Positions 22,432 through 34,443 of a stretch of 64,000 bases of DNA are shown piece by piece. This DNA is from Polyodon spathula (lineage: Eukaryota > Chordata > Actinopteri > Acipenseriformes > Polyodontidae). Made by a program: the position numbers and the translations under genes. Location of the stretch: assembly GCF_017654505.1 (NCBI RefSeq), contig NC_054537.1, positions 68,838,145-68,902,144 of the forward strand, written 5' to 3'. Within the stretch, counting starts at the first letter, position 1. The number at the start of each line of letters is the position of its first letter. The notes under the pieces are model-generated. The model saw nothing but the letters and a program-made list of their open reading frames with translations. It was not told the DNA's origin and searched no databases.

Positions 22432-25400
22432 TTAACACTAGAACCACCACGTGGGTCAATGTGACCCATTTTGGATTTAAAATTTTAATTACTCTTCCAT
22501 TGTGAATTGTATGTGCATGTCCGTTCTTGACTTTTCCTATATATATGACTTAAATATCCTGACAGCGTTTGAGAACCAGATTTGCAAAAAATAAAATTTT
22601 TATAAGCACTTTGTGAGGCGTGTGAGTTAAAATGGATTTTCCAGACAGTGATTTACGTGTAAAAATTAAAATTTTATTTAATATTACACGGAAAAAAAAG
22701 AAAAATAATAAAGAAGGATGTGAGGGAGGGAGTGCTGGAGTAATCAAAAATAAAGGAACGGAAGCCTCTTAGTCCTCTTCGTGCTCTGCTTAAATCCAAA
22801 AATAAAACAAAAAGGAATAAAAACAGAAAAGACCCAAGTTAGTAAGGCCTCCGTTCGTGACACAAACCCCACCCGGTAGTCAGTGGATCACCAATCCCAA
22901 ACTGACAGGTATCCTTAATTTCACTTGACTCCAGTGGCTGGAATTTACATACTCGTACTTCCGCCCCTCACCAAGGTGCCGCCCCTCAAAAAGATGACTT
23001 TTGTCATGGTCACAAGACCTTGGTAAGGGAAGTCCCGAGTTGGTTTGATGCCTTCTACTGTTGGGAGGCTGAATTGCAGACCGAAACCCCTTTGACTCAT
23101 CACACACTTCTACCTAGAACCGCCACGAGGGTCACTTTGACCCGTGTATTACAATACACGTTTTTCTTTTTAATATTGTCGACAGTCTTGCCTGTTCAAT
23201 TGCATTACAGTCACTCTCACAATAAAGGGGCATGTACATGTGTATCCTAATCCTTGCAAGCGCAAGAAAACTCGCAAGAGTACAGTATCTCTGATGTCAT
23301 CACGTAGTTACTTTGCCTAGCAATTAATTGTTACAAGTACAGTGACAAAGAATAGGCATGAAAGTAAAATAGCTGAAAGATGGAGATTGAGAAGAGAACG
23401 GTGATTGAAATGCTTCACACTGCCTGAAGATGTGTCTGATGTATGGGATCTGAGTGACAATGACAGCAACCATTCCAGGGTTCTAGAAACGAGCAGTTCC
23501 GGGAGTGAAAGCGAAGTCAGAATTGCAAGCAGGTCTTCAACAAACAGGGTCCACCAGGTGGACGTGGCAGAGGTTCCACTTTCGGGCAATTACCTGTGGT
23601 GCCAGGAGTGGCTTTGCTGTCTGCAGCCGCAACTTCTCAAGCTCCAGCTTCCCAAGTGGAAACTTCTGGCCAACCAGCACCACAGACAACGACAACGGCT
23701 GCATCAGCTACTGGAAGCAACATTCAGGAGACAGGAAAGAACAGGGCTGTTTGGTACATTATAAATCCAGGTCGTGAGGCTGTGGGAAGACGTGCATCTG
23801 GATATATTTCGACTGAAACATCAGGTCCAACACCGCACGCAAAACGCAACATTGATACCCCACTCAGTGCGTTCCTGTTACTGATTGATATGCCAATGCT
23901 ACTGCACATTCAGTGTTGTACAGTAGCAGAGACACATCGGGTAAAAAATGATGCTTCCTGGACGTTGTCTGTGGAGGAGTTACAAGTGGCCATTGCAATC
24001 CTGTATGTTTGTGGTGCGTACGGGGGCAAAAGCCAGTACTTGGAGAGATACTGGTCAACACAATGGGCTTCCAAAGTCTGAAATGGCTTCCAAAGTCTGG
24101 AATGGCTTTATTGAAAACAGCATTGCCTGCTACAAGCCAGGAGCAAACATCACTGTGGATGAGCAGCTTTTTCCCACCAAAGTACAATGTCGCTGGACAT
24201 AGTACATGTCCAACAAACCAGAGAAGTTCGGAATAAAATTCTGCCTGGCTGTGGACGTGATTCTATGTACTTGGTGAATGGGTTCCCTTACCTGGGAAAG
24301 GATGAAATGCACCCTGCTGGTCAGAGACTGGGAGACAGCGTTGTGCTCTAACTTATGGAATCATACTTGGGGAAGGGACAAAATGTCACCACAGACAATT
24401 GGTTCACTTCACCCCATTTGGACAGGGAGTTGAAGAAGAAAAAACACAACTCTTGTAGGAACAGTGATCAAGGCGAGACGCGAACCATCACCACCTGCTC
24501 AAGCCTTGACTGCACTACTGTACTTCATGCACTGCTCAGGCAGAACGAATGTGCCAACCTGAGTATGTACAGGTGCAAGAAACAAAAAAAAATAGCTGAT
24601 TATCAGTTCTTTACACAGCTCAGTGGCCATTGGGACCGGTGGAAAAAAGAAGCCAGAGACTGTTGAGGACTACAATGCCACCAAGTACGGAGTGGATGTA
24701 TTGGACCAGCTGGCTCGGCAGTACTCTGTCAAAGGTGGTTCTTGCAGATGGACTGTGGCTGTTTTTTTACAATGTTTTGGACCTGCCAGCCATAAATGGC
24801 TATGTTTTGTACAAAAAATGCACCGGGATCAACATCAGCAGGAGGGAATTCATCTTACAGCTAGCCAAGGACCTTCAGCTGAAACATTTGGATCAGAAAC
24901 AGAAAAAGCAGCTTGCAAATGCCCCTCTGCCTTCACCCAGTGATTGACTCGCTGGCACAAGCAAGAGGAAAAGGTGCCAGGTAGCAAAGTGCAATGACAA
25001 TAAAACTGCGGATGTCTGCACCTGTTGTCAAAAGGAAGTTTGTAGTAAATGCATAGGAAAAATTGAGAAGCATGTTTTCTGTGTGGACTGTGTAACTGAG
25101 TAAGCTGCTAGGTCGAACACTTAATAAAAAATGATACAGATGCTCAAAATGCTTTCACTTTCAATACCGGAAGTTATATTTACTTTTTTATGTTATTTAC
25201 AAAAAATAAATAAATTGTTTTTACAATGTTCTATATACATATACATGTTTACATCTGTTTACACTATAGTTTCTTTTAAAATGTTTATTTTAATATAGTT
25301 TTTCATTTTTTGTCGTCATGCTGTTCATGCGCTACTTTTGAAAATAATGCCTTTTATGTTTATTTTTTTCATGTAAATATGGTGTTTCTTCTATTGAAAT

Positions 25401-25521
25401 GTTAGATATGACGTTCATGAATACAACTTTTGAGTTGTATCCGGTAGTTTGTCTTTTATTTTCATAACAAAGTAGTTAAATGTATGGGTCAAAGTGACCC
25501 ACGTGGCGGTTCTATTGTTAA
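22432..25521 (+). mobile_element. piggyBac element flanked by TTAA
   Basis: TTAA at 22432-22435 and 25518-25521 bound inverted ends: CACTAGAACCACCACGTGGG on the left, and CAATAGAACCGCCACGTGGG as the reverse complement of the right. TTAA duplication and a DDE transposase inside define piggyBac. A further end-like sequence, TAGAACCGCCACGAGGGTC at 23113, lies inside and matches the right end better than the outer left end does. The composite therefore may be two overlapping insertions. The stretch 22480-23107 between the two left ends holds an ATGGATTTTCC start-like frame near 22632 and unclassified sequence. Confidence 0.85.
23405..25103 (+). pseudogene. piggyBac transposase (PGBD-like), frameshifted
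   Basis: Remnant of a TTAA-specific transposase. The acidic N-terminus (LPEDVSDVWDLSDND) begins near 23420. The catalytic region runs through SVEELQVAIAILYVCGAYGG (about 23970-24029), NITVDEQLFPTK (first Asp, about 24150-24183), NVTTDNWFTS (second Asp, about 24383-24412) and YGVDVLDQLARQYS (third Asp, about 24685-24727). The C-terminus keeps a cysteine-rich finger, C-x4-C then CTCC, CSKC and CVDC, from 24975 to the TAA at 25101. All three catalytic aspartates and the finger are readable, but the frame changes at least five times and there is a stop at 24200. A 15-bp direct repeat (GGCTTCCAAAGTCTG at 24066 and 24085) accounts for one frame disturbance. Confidence 0.9.
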
Positions 25522-26797
25522 ATTTTGAACATTCGTTTCATAAGTTTCTTGGAACTAATGACCTGTTTTCAAGTGGAATGCAGTAAGAGTGTGTGGGAAG
25601 GTGTGGAAGATCACTGGATATAAGACAGAACATTAGTTGAAAAGCCGCTTGGTGCACTGATTTATTTCCACCACAAGGTGGCACTGTTTCCAGAGCACAA
25701 CCCAATACCTGCAATGGTAAAAGGTTGGCCGTTCACTCGTGGTGCACATGCAGGTGCTCAAAATAATATTACAAACAAAAGGGCAAAAGTAAAAAGGAAA
25801 ATTAAAACACAATAACAAAACTACAAATAAAAGGTGCTGCTCTTTGTAGCATTACCCCACTATCGTTACCCGCACGGCTCAGGTCTACAGCCTGCGCTTT
25901 GATATTCCCCTACTATACTCTGTGGGTTTGCCCAGGGTTTCCCCGCTAGCTACACACGTCCTGATTCGGGTATGTATTACAGTTCTTTTTCTTTGTGTCT
26001 TTTCTCCAGTTTGCCTGTCTTCCTCAGCCTTGCTTGCCTGTCCCTTTTTGTTTCTCCAGTCCCTCACAACCAGGGTTGTGACAATTGTTCTTCCTAGATG
26101 GGCGGGGCTGAGGAATAACAAAGCACAGTTTTTATAGGTCAGGCACCCCCCAAGGCCTGCATCCCAACCACTCAGAGAGAGGGAGAGAACCTCTCTGTGT
26201 CATCATCATGATTACAGGGCTCCCAACCCCTCCTCTACAGGATCATGCACATGTCAGATAGCCAGCGCAGATCTTGCCCTGTTACAGGGTGCTTCGAACG
26301 CATCCACCATTACAGAGATTCCAAACTTGAAGCCTAATTGGCTGTGACAATCCATGAGCTTTATAATTGAACTGTATTATTGGCATGCACCTAAATAGCT
26401 GGACAGTGAGCCTTATCACAACATTCTAAGAACTGTTTAAGGAAGATAGATTTATCACCCTGCAGTTTATATTTTTGTTTATTATGTTTATTTGATATTC
26501 AGAATACTGTGTATAGCTTTCAATCTACTCTGTACAGTATTGTTGCTTTATCTGGATAAACAGATATTCATTTTAGTGCTGTCTTCAATAACAACCTTAA
26601 AAGCTACATTCAGATGTACATACTCGTCTCCGCTTATCTATAGGTCTACAGGCAACAAATTGAATTGATTTACTGGTGCTAATAAAAAAACCACAAGGGG
26701 TCACAATAAAGGACTTTAGATAATCACTTCTGTAAGATTTTTTATAATCTCCTCACAGCAGCTGCCTTATCAATATGAAGAAAAAAAGACAAACCCT
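25522..26797. other. No gene seen; unclassified repeat-like block
   Basis: 25640-26300 is GC-richer, with TTTATT near its left end and many AATAAA-like motifs, resembling an LTR or other interspersed repeat in - orientation. No matching ends or coding domain were found. Confidence 0.4.
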
Positions 26798-26798
26798 G

Positions 26799-27249
26799 AA
26801 GGAGAATCTTTTTAATTTTACATTTTTGTCTTAAAAATGTAGTGTGTCCAATTACAATTACAAATTTTCTTCCGATTTTCTCCCAATTTCCTCCCAATTT
26901 GGATTGCCCAATCGCTTTTCTCCTTAACGCAGCAATTCCCCACATGGCTCAGGAGACCTGAAGATTCTATGGGAGTCCTCTGACCCCACGATCAAGCCAG
27001 CTTCCTTTTTCACCCAGGAACTGGAGCGTGGATGTCAGCTCGGTGAGGAGAAACAGTCCCTGACGGTTTTACCTCCCTAACCCACGGCAGCGCCTGGGCT
27101 ACTGAGACACTCCCTTCAGAGTCTCCAGTTATGACCGGCCTACTTCACACAGTCAGGATGCGAATTTGCACTGTATGACTCACCCTGCACACCACGCGGC
27201 TGCGCTTCTACCAGGTGATTGACTCGAGGACCCCCTGCAGGAGAATCTT
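26799..27249 (-). mobile_element. SINE-like retroposon with 11-bp target duplication
   Basis: AGGAGAATCTT occurs at about 26800 and again at about 27239, flanking a GC-rich, non-coding 430-bp unit. The left end next to the repeat is T/A-rich (TTTTTAATTTTACATTTTTG), as expected for the tail of an insertion read on the - strand. No ORF is evident. Target duplications of this length mark LINE-mediated retroposition. I could not confirm RNA polymerase III A and B boxes, so the SINE class is open. Confidence 0.6.
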
Positions 27250-28558
27250 GATTATGTTTATTTTTGTCCCTGGATGGCCAGGTTCGTTGTAGCTGAAGGT
27301 TCGTTATTATGAAGGGAATTATAGAAGAGGCTGTACTACTTGTGAAAGCAACAAATTCAATTTATAAAAATAATTTAAAACTTTATAATTCTGTTAAATT
27401 TACACAGAAATCACCACACACTTCAGTAAATTTGATATGCCAAGACAAAAGAAAAAAACAACAAAAAAAAACATCTTTCACAAATATGAACTGTGTTTGT
27501 GCAGGTACTGCCAAAAACAAAAAAGTAAGATGATTTAATTGAAAATACTTGTTCTTACAGAGAGGTGAAATAATTAAAATAAATAAATAAATCTAAATAA
27601 ATGCCTTTGGGTCCTTTTTGGTGTTGTTTTTCGGATCACATGCCAGTAAGTCTACAGAAAATCATGATGACAGTATCAGTGTCAATGCTCAATAGAGATG
27701 GAGCAGAGGTAATATAGTGTAGAAAAAATCTGACCAACTGAACAAGAGAACCAACAGTAGTACTTTATTCACAGATGCCACATCAGAAGCTATGTGAGTG
27801 TAAAATAACTAATTCGGGTTTTAATTTACTTTGCACACAAACTGTGTTGTGGAAAAGCAGTAGCCTTTTTGGCTAGAAGGCAACATGATTGTGAAAAACC
27901 ACATATCACTGGAGGCATGCATGCACTCTTTCTCTCTATTAAATATTTATGAGAAATAAAATGAGATAATGTACAGAGTCCTTGATGCCTGAAAATTTAA
28001 ATAGGAAGGATGGCATCAAAAGCCTCAAATACCTCCAATATTTGTTTACAAACACACTTTCCCTTGACAAAGGCATGTTAAACATACCGAAATGTTGGGA
28101 AGTTGGCTCTTTGAGCTAGTAAATATATATAGTAACGACTTTGAGGTCAAAGGTTCAATTGCAGCAGGTGTTCAGGGACGGGAGAATTGCGACCAATCGG
28201 AGGCTTGGCTTGCTGAGCGAGCGGGACCCGGTTACAACATTATTTGTCACAAATCGGTAGACAAAATGTTGCAACAATCAAGGGGTCGAGAGCCGGAAAA
28301 CATGCGTGCTTGGGATTGGTGGCTGGTGCAGCAGGGAGTGTTGCCTATAAGTAGCAGGCTGCTGAGAGGAACAGGCTGCTGCTGGAGTAAGAACAGACAT
28401 ACATACCTACATGCATACACTCACGGTATTCCAGTGGTTTGTATACAATTTCTGTGCTGATATCTTTTCAAAACAAGACCTGACAACCCCTTAAGCATTG
28501 TACTTTTTAATTATTAGATTCAATATTTACAGAATTACAGAACACTTAAAAACTGCTG
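27250..28558. other. No gene seen; contains a hammerhead-like core
   Basis: AT-rich DNA. At 28064-28092 there is a hairpin bounded by TTGACAA and GAAA (see findings). 28130-28440 is GC-richer and holds CCTATAAGTAG near 28349 and several short direct words, suggesting an unrecognised repeat. A 122-codon open frame at 28092-28460 shows no domain I recognise. Confidence 0.45.
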
Positions 28559-28977
28559 TGTGGCAGAGCAGGGCTCTGCCCTTGGAAATACTGGCAGGGA
28601 TGGAGTTAAATTCTCCTCCCTGCCCAGGTTGATTGCCCCATGTGGGAGCAATCAACTAATGTAATTATTCAATTATCATTTAGCCACCTGGCATAAAAAG
28701 AGGCCTCAGCCTCCCAGTAAGGAGGAGGGAGTTGAGGAAGCAGGTTGGTGGTTTGTTGTTGGTATTTTGTTGTTGGTATTTTGAAAGTTTGAATCAAGTG
28801 AAGGCATTGCCCAGCCCGGAAACCTTATTTTTTTTGTAAGTTTTGTTTTTGCTTTATTTGTGTTTAAAGATCTTTGTTTTGCCCGTGTGCACTTTATTTT
28901 TGTGTTTATAATAAAATTAGTATTTTTTTGAACTGCAGACAGTCTCTGGGTCTTTATCCACTCGCCAGCCTGCCACA
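28559..28977 (+). mobile_element. Solo LTR (TGTGGCAG...CTGCCACA)
   Basis: A 419-bp unit beginning TGTGGCAG and ending CTGCCACA, so TG...CA with an 8-bp inverted end. It has a TATA-like GGCATAAAAAG near 28689 and an AATAAA near 28911, in the order expected of a promoter and poly-A signal in a + strand LTR. Flanking pentamers TGCTG (28554) and TGTTG (28978) are a possible target duplication with one transition. No second copy or internal region was seen, so it is a solo LTR, possibly Ty3-type. Confidence 0.72.
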
Positions 28978-29118
28978 TGTTGCTATAACCATGATTAATG
29001 TATTATTAATGCTGCATTAATTTATTATTAATAGCGCTATAATTAAATTTTAACAAATCACATATTTATTTACAATGAAGGAAAAATATACTGGAATAGA
29101 CTTTATCTGTTTTACAAT

Positions 29119-29595
29119 GATGCCATATCAGCTCCGGACATGTTCCTGTTTACAAATGCCTCGCACACAGGGTTTGGAGGATTCTTTGGATCAGAATGGT
29201 TTTCAAGTCCCTAGTCCCAGGAAATTTGTTCCCTGTCTCCTCAATTGAAATCCCCCCCCCTTTTGGAACTTTATCCTATTGTAGTAAGCTCCCTGCTCTG
29301 GAGCCACCTATGGCCCAGAAAATCAATCGTATTCTCCAGTGATAACTCCTCTACAGTTCATATAATGAAGAAAGGGCGCTCGTCATCCCCCTCAATCATG
29401 CAGCTTCTCCGCCGCCTGGTCTGGATCTCAGTGACAAATAACTTCATTATTCAGGCCTGCCATATCCCCGGTTCCATTAATAATGTCACTGACACTTTAT
29501 CTCGCCTGCAGGTCCCAAGGTTTAACAGCTTAGTTCCAGGAGCAGATCCCAACTTGCAGCAGGCGCCTCCGTTCAGCCTGCTAATATTCATCTAA
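29119..29595 (+). pseudogene. RNase H domain of a Ngaro/DIRS-like element
   Basis: The frame reads MFLFTNASHTGFGGFFG near 29139, where the usual first catalytic Asp of the TDAS motif is Asn, and meets a stop near 29213. It continues LLELYPIVVSSLLWSH (about 29257-29304), FSSDNSSTVHIMKKGRSSSP (second acidic residue, about 29334-29394), and IQACHIPGSINNVTDTLSRL (about 29449-29509, with the conserved His and final Asp). This domain would remove RNA from the RNA/DNA hybrid. It is non-functional because of the stop and the Asn substitution. Confidence 0.82.
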
Positions 29596-29636
29596 ACTCC
29601 TCTCTCTCTGGTCTTCTCCAGTCTGCCTGCTGTTTT

Positions 29637-30560
29637 ATGGAGAGCGCTCTAGCCCCATCTACACTCTTAGCTTACTCTACTGCCTGGTCCTCCTTCACCT
29701 CCTTCTGCGCCCAGAATCGAATGTCTCACTCAATCTTTAATCTTCAACATATGCTGGCCTTTATCGCATATCTCAGGCTGTCTTGCAACCCTTCTTTTTC
29801 CTCCATCAGAAACTACATATCAGGCATTCAGTATCAGTTTCGCCTTCAGTCCATTCCTTCTCCCCCTCTCCTTTCCATACCTGAGGTTCGCCTGATGATC
29901 CGAGGCATGGAGAAGAGCCTCTCTCCTTCCTCCACTTCTAGACAGCCCATTTCTTTGGATATTTTTCTTCTCATCTCCACTCTTCACCATAGTTGCTTCA
30001 CTCCTTTCGATGACATCGTTATGGAAGCACTATGCTTAGCTGCTTTTTTCTGATTCCTTCGCTGCTCAGAGTTCTCTGTGCCAACATCCGCAAGTTTCCC
30101 AGCCGTAGGATTGCGGTGCTCTGACCTCACCCAAATTCCTGGGGGACATTACGTTCTCTTTATCAGATCTTCCAAAACAGATCAGCTTCGTAAGGGACAG
30201 TACATTCAGTTCTCAAAAATTGACTCTTCTCTCTGGCCTAGTTCTGCTCTAACTAAATACCTCACCTCCAAGATTTCCTGTCTTCATACGGATCCTCTTT
30301 TTATTGACTCCTCAAGAACAACCTCAACTCCCTCCTGACTCAGACTGGGCTATCCTCAAGTCTCTACTCCTCTCACTCTTTCCGTATCAGAGCAGACACA
30401 TCCGCAGAACGAACAGGAGTCAATCAGCACCTGATAAAAAACATGGGGCGCTGGGCCTCTTCAGCAGTCGAGTTGTACATCAGATCCTCCCGTTCAGACA
30501 TTGCAGCAGCTCAAAAGTCCTTTGTTAGTATGCCCGAAGTGGGGGCACCCTCTCCGCCAG
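29637..30560 (+). pseudogene. Tyrosine recombinase of a Ngaro/DIRS-like element
   Basis: An N-terminal SAM-like core-binding region (APSTLLAYSTAWSSFTSFC, then LAFIAYLRLS and SIRNYISGIQYQFR) leads into the catalytic domain. The first catalytic Arg lies in FLRCSEF just after TGA at 30051 (a Gly codon in relatives). IRSSKTDQLRKGQ follows near 30158. The H-x-x-R box HSFRIRA is near 30376 in another frame, and MGRWASSAVELYIRS near 30443 carries the Trp and the nucleophilic Tyr. The enzyme would integrate a circular DNA copy without target duplication. All catalytic residues can still be read, but a stop and frame changes split it. Confidence 0.83.
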
Positions 30561-31460
30561 GTCCTCTAGAGGTTTCATCCCAATGGGGGGGGGGGGTTTC
30601 CTCTCCACAGTGTGGATGGCCTCCAATCCATAGCCCGTCATACTAACCTCTCCCTGTATTTTCTCTTCCTTTACAGCTTTCTCTTATCTATGAGTGCGAC
30701 TTAGCGGTCTCTTCCCTATCTTCACGGTGCGGTGCTGCAGGGAGAAGAGGGTTCTTCTTTTGGGGGGGAAGTGAGTTTCACTCCTCCAACCCACCGGGTC
30801 GGCCTCCTGTCCAAGTCACTGCCTATCCCGGCGGTTCCTCGCCGGCTAGAGGGGACCCCCGGCCACAACTATTCTGTCATAGCTCATGTGCTAGCCTGAC
30901 CAAGGCCACAACCTTGCTATCCCATCTCCCTAGTTTCTTTTCAGGTCCAAGCACCTTTCTGCCCCTTCTAGCTGGCTGAGTCCCCACCTGCTGAGCCTGG
31001 TCCTGCCATGGGGGGTGGGGGGTGGGTTGGTGGGTTCTCTATTTTCGTCTCTCCAACACGGACCCGAGACACTTTATCCTAACTCTCCATGCCGCCCAGC
31101 TGCCAGCCATGCTGCCTGATGATGCTGCACTGAGTAGTGACGGATCTATCCCTTTGTCTTTTATGTCTCTCGTTGAGAGTGTCTTTTATGTTTGTCTTCT
31201 CATTCTCCTTGTTTGACCAGCAGCTAAGAGACGCTGCCTGGCTAACAACCTGGACTGAGAGCTTTGTCTTTATTTGTTCTGTCTCTCATTCTCTAGCCGC
31301 TCAGCACCGGCCTGAGAGTTCAGAGTGTTTCACATCGTACGTCTTATCCAGCTATTTTCTTCTCAAGCTGTCCAGCTTTATGTCTCTAATTCCTTGTTAC
31401 ACAAGTACCCAATTCCTCAAATCAAACCCCTTTTATACTACTCTACTCAAGCCCTTGTAA

Positions 31461-34285
31461 GCGACCAGTGAATTATAAATTAATAATGCAGCATGGTTCT
31501 AACAGTACAATGCTTATGGGGCTGCAGGGCTTGTTTTCAAAAGATATCGCCACAGACACGATTGTATATAAACCCTTTTAAAATTAATGTAAAAGCAGTC
31601 TGATCACTTTCTGAATTAAGTGAAGCCAACGCTGCTGGGAACTGTAGTTTGTTTGGGCAGGCAAGGTGAAGTGCTGCCATAGGGTCAGGTACAAGATTTC
31701 ATTTAGTGAACTGACTGCATTGGTAGGATGGTTTGAGGGGAGGAGTTAATCCCCTTTATAAGCAGGCACACAGAAGCAGCACAACAGAAGAAAATGTGAG
31801 ACTGATGAAGAAGTAACTGGAAGAGACAGAGGAAAGGGACCATTATTCAATCAGTATGAATAGTCTATTGCAGTTGATTTCTTTTTTTTTTTTTTTTTTT
31901 TTTGTGAATTTAATGACATAGACAAAATGTTCCGTCAATGAATATATACTTAATTCAAAGCAAAGGAAGCATGAACCATTTCTACTTTTAAAATATATTT
32001 ACCAATGTTTTACCAGCCAAGGATATCAGAGTGGGATTAGCAGCCATTTATGTCAGCCACAAAATGACGAGAAAAGAGAACTGCAAGATTTAGCCTGCGG
32101 CAGTCTGAAGTCATCTATTTTTCAAAAACAGCTCTGTGATAACTTCTGTGTTTACAAATTGTGTGCTTTCACACAAATTCTACTGGTATTTATAGGTTAC
32201 ACAGTATTTTTTAATAACGAAGCAGTATAGTTTCAATAAAGTGTGGTCACTAAAGAAAAAGCCATGTATGTTTAACATTTAAAGGATTTTAATTTTAGAT
32301 GAGTGTTCAAATAAACAAGTATATTAAAATATAAATATGCTATTCTTAGTTGAATTGATAGACAGACAGGCAAGCAAAAGAGGTAGATAGATGGATGGAT
32401 GGTAAATTTAGCTGAAAAATTGACCTCATAAGATAGCTTGTTTGCAATTTGCAACTTGGAATCCAGCTTCTGGTGCTGGAATTAATTGTGCTACTGCAGT
32501 GACAATAGTCCCATATAGCAAAACTCCCAATAGGCATTACACCAGTTTTTTTTAGTCATATAATTAATGTTTAATATTAATCAGCAGCAATGTGGTTTAA
32601 CAGCTTTACACTGGGACGAAGTGCTGAGAGAAGGTACAAATAAGTTAATTTCAACTAAAACAATGATTCACTGTGGCAGTCATGTTAGAAAAATGGTCCC
32701 ATATGTCAATGAGACACATACATTAGTTATTGCTGCACTATTTCAGGTTGGGAGTGTGAAGAGATTATCTATCATAGCATTTACATTTGCTTGAAATATT
32801 TTAAATAGGTTTTCTCTTCACAAACACTGTACCAATTGAGAATAGATGTCTACATTAATGATGCAACATTAGGAATATTTGTACTAGGTTTTGCCTTTGT
32901 ATACTGCAGTTCCCATACTGTACATAAAATAGCATAACATGTTTAATTATATTTTTTACATATATAGTAGTATGTTATAATTATCTGTTTACAATAGTAA
33001 AGTACATGTTAATGTAAATACTTTAAGTGCATTTGTGAATACATTTAATAACAAGGCTTTTATGCTTCTGAATCTACAATTTACCAAAATTCACAGTTAA
33101 CTGGCTGAAGCACAGCTAACCATCTAAAATAATTTTCCTGCATCAATTTGCATTAAGTAAGGCCATGTAAATTCAATACAGTGCAGAAAACACATGAACA
33201 CTCCCAGTGAATACAGCATAGTGATTAAAGGTAGCCACCGAACACTTATCAACATTTCATATGTCATTAAATCTGAATTAAGAAAACTTGATATTAACGA
33301 TTTTAATTTGTTTTTCATAACCTGTTGTGATTTAAATGTTAAGAATGCTTTGCCATTGACATTCTGAGTGTGAGATCTACACTCTCAGCTACATTATAAG
33401 TGTAGTTGCTGCTAATAGGTTCCAAGGGGGACGTGACTTACAATAATAATTATAATAATAACTTTCACTGTATATAGGAACTGATGCAGATAAATACGCA
33501 AATAATGAAGTAAAATCAATAATTCAATATTTAAAAACAAACCAAAAAAAAATGATAAAACGTTACACAACAAATTTTATACGTGTCTTCTTCGCCCCTA
33601 ACTGCGTGTCTACAATCAACCCTTAACATAACCCAACAAGAGCCCCATTGCCTAGCTGCCACACAAATGATGTTTGGAAAACCCTTGAGTGGTGACTCAG
33701 AGCTAGCATGCGTCACTTCTATACACATTTGACCACTGCTATATATCTAAACAAAACGGACTTAAAAAAAACCTCCAGTATGTGCATGTGGATCAATTAG
33801 ATTAAAGACAGTCACAGTATGTGTAAGCTGGACATCTTCCTACTGTTATATGTGAGATCACGAATCACATGTAATTCATTTCTGAGAAATAACTGATGTT
33901 GTTTTTTTCTTTCTTTTACTCATTATGTAGGAGTAACTTGTGGTTCACCCTTCTCGTCAGACTATAAAAAGCATGTCTGGTTTAATTTGCAAGACATTAA
34001 TTATGTAGCGCGGTTTTAGCCTGGGGGCAGGAGATGCTATATTCACTAATTTTAACCTTTTGCAGTTATAGTACTATATGTAACACAATAGTTATTCTCA
34101 TGATCCCCTTACTCTCTTTTTAGCCAACTTACAAGGACAGATTAGATCCCTGATTTAAGGAAAATATTTACAAACCAACTAAAATGAGAAGAATCAGCTT
34201 GACATTCCAGTGAGACAAATACAGAGTAATTAAAATGGAAAAAGATAAGGGGAGCTGTGTGACGCACACACACATATACATACAC
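31461..34285. other. No gene seen; upstream flank of ADCY2
   Basis: AT-rich with a poly-T run at 31882-31903 and a degenerate GATA/GGAT array near 32385. No CpG island, RNA gene or conserved exon is visible. A TATA-like CCTTTATAAGCAG at about 31752 is not linked to any ORF. Confidence 0.5.
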
Positions 34286-34379
34286 AGTGCAAAGCTTGAT
34301 CATCAGGCTGATCGAGCAGCAGAAAGCTGGATTCCTACGACTGATATCACTTAGTGCAGCTACAATAAACTCTCACTCT

Positions 34380-34443
34380 GTCCCTCCCCCCTCTCTCTCC
34401 TTCCATATCTCTCTCTTTTGTTTTTTCTTTCTCCCTCCCTCAG
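34380..34443 (+). promoter_or_regulatory. Polypyrimidine tract and 3' splice acceptor (candidate)
   Basis: About 60 bases of almost pure C/T end in CTCCCTCCCTCAG at 34443, the form of a strong vertebrate acceptor. If used, an upstream untranslated exon would splice to 34444, placing the ADCY2 start codon 167 bases inside the second exon. Confidence 0.5.

Larger units (their letters stand above)
29090..31460 (+). mobile_element. Tyrosine-recombinase retrotransposon (Ngaro/DIRS-like), 5' truncated
   Basis: RNase H followed by a tyrosine recombinase in the same orientation, the order found in DIRS-order elements. Neither an APE endonuclease nor a DDE integrase is present. Gag and reverse transcriptase are missing on the left. 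The non-coding stretch after the recombinase (about 30560-31460) is pyrimidine-rich with G runs at 30587, 30758 and 31010, and probably holds the 3' region where such elements keep split direct repeats; I could not pair them by eye. Confidence 0.8.
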
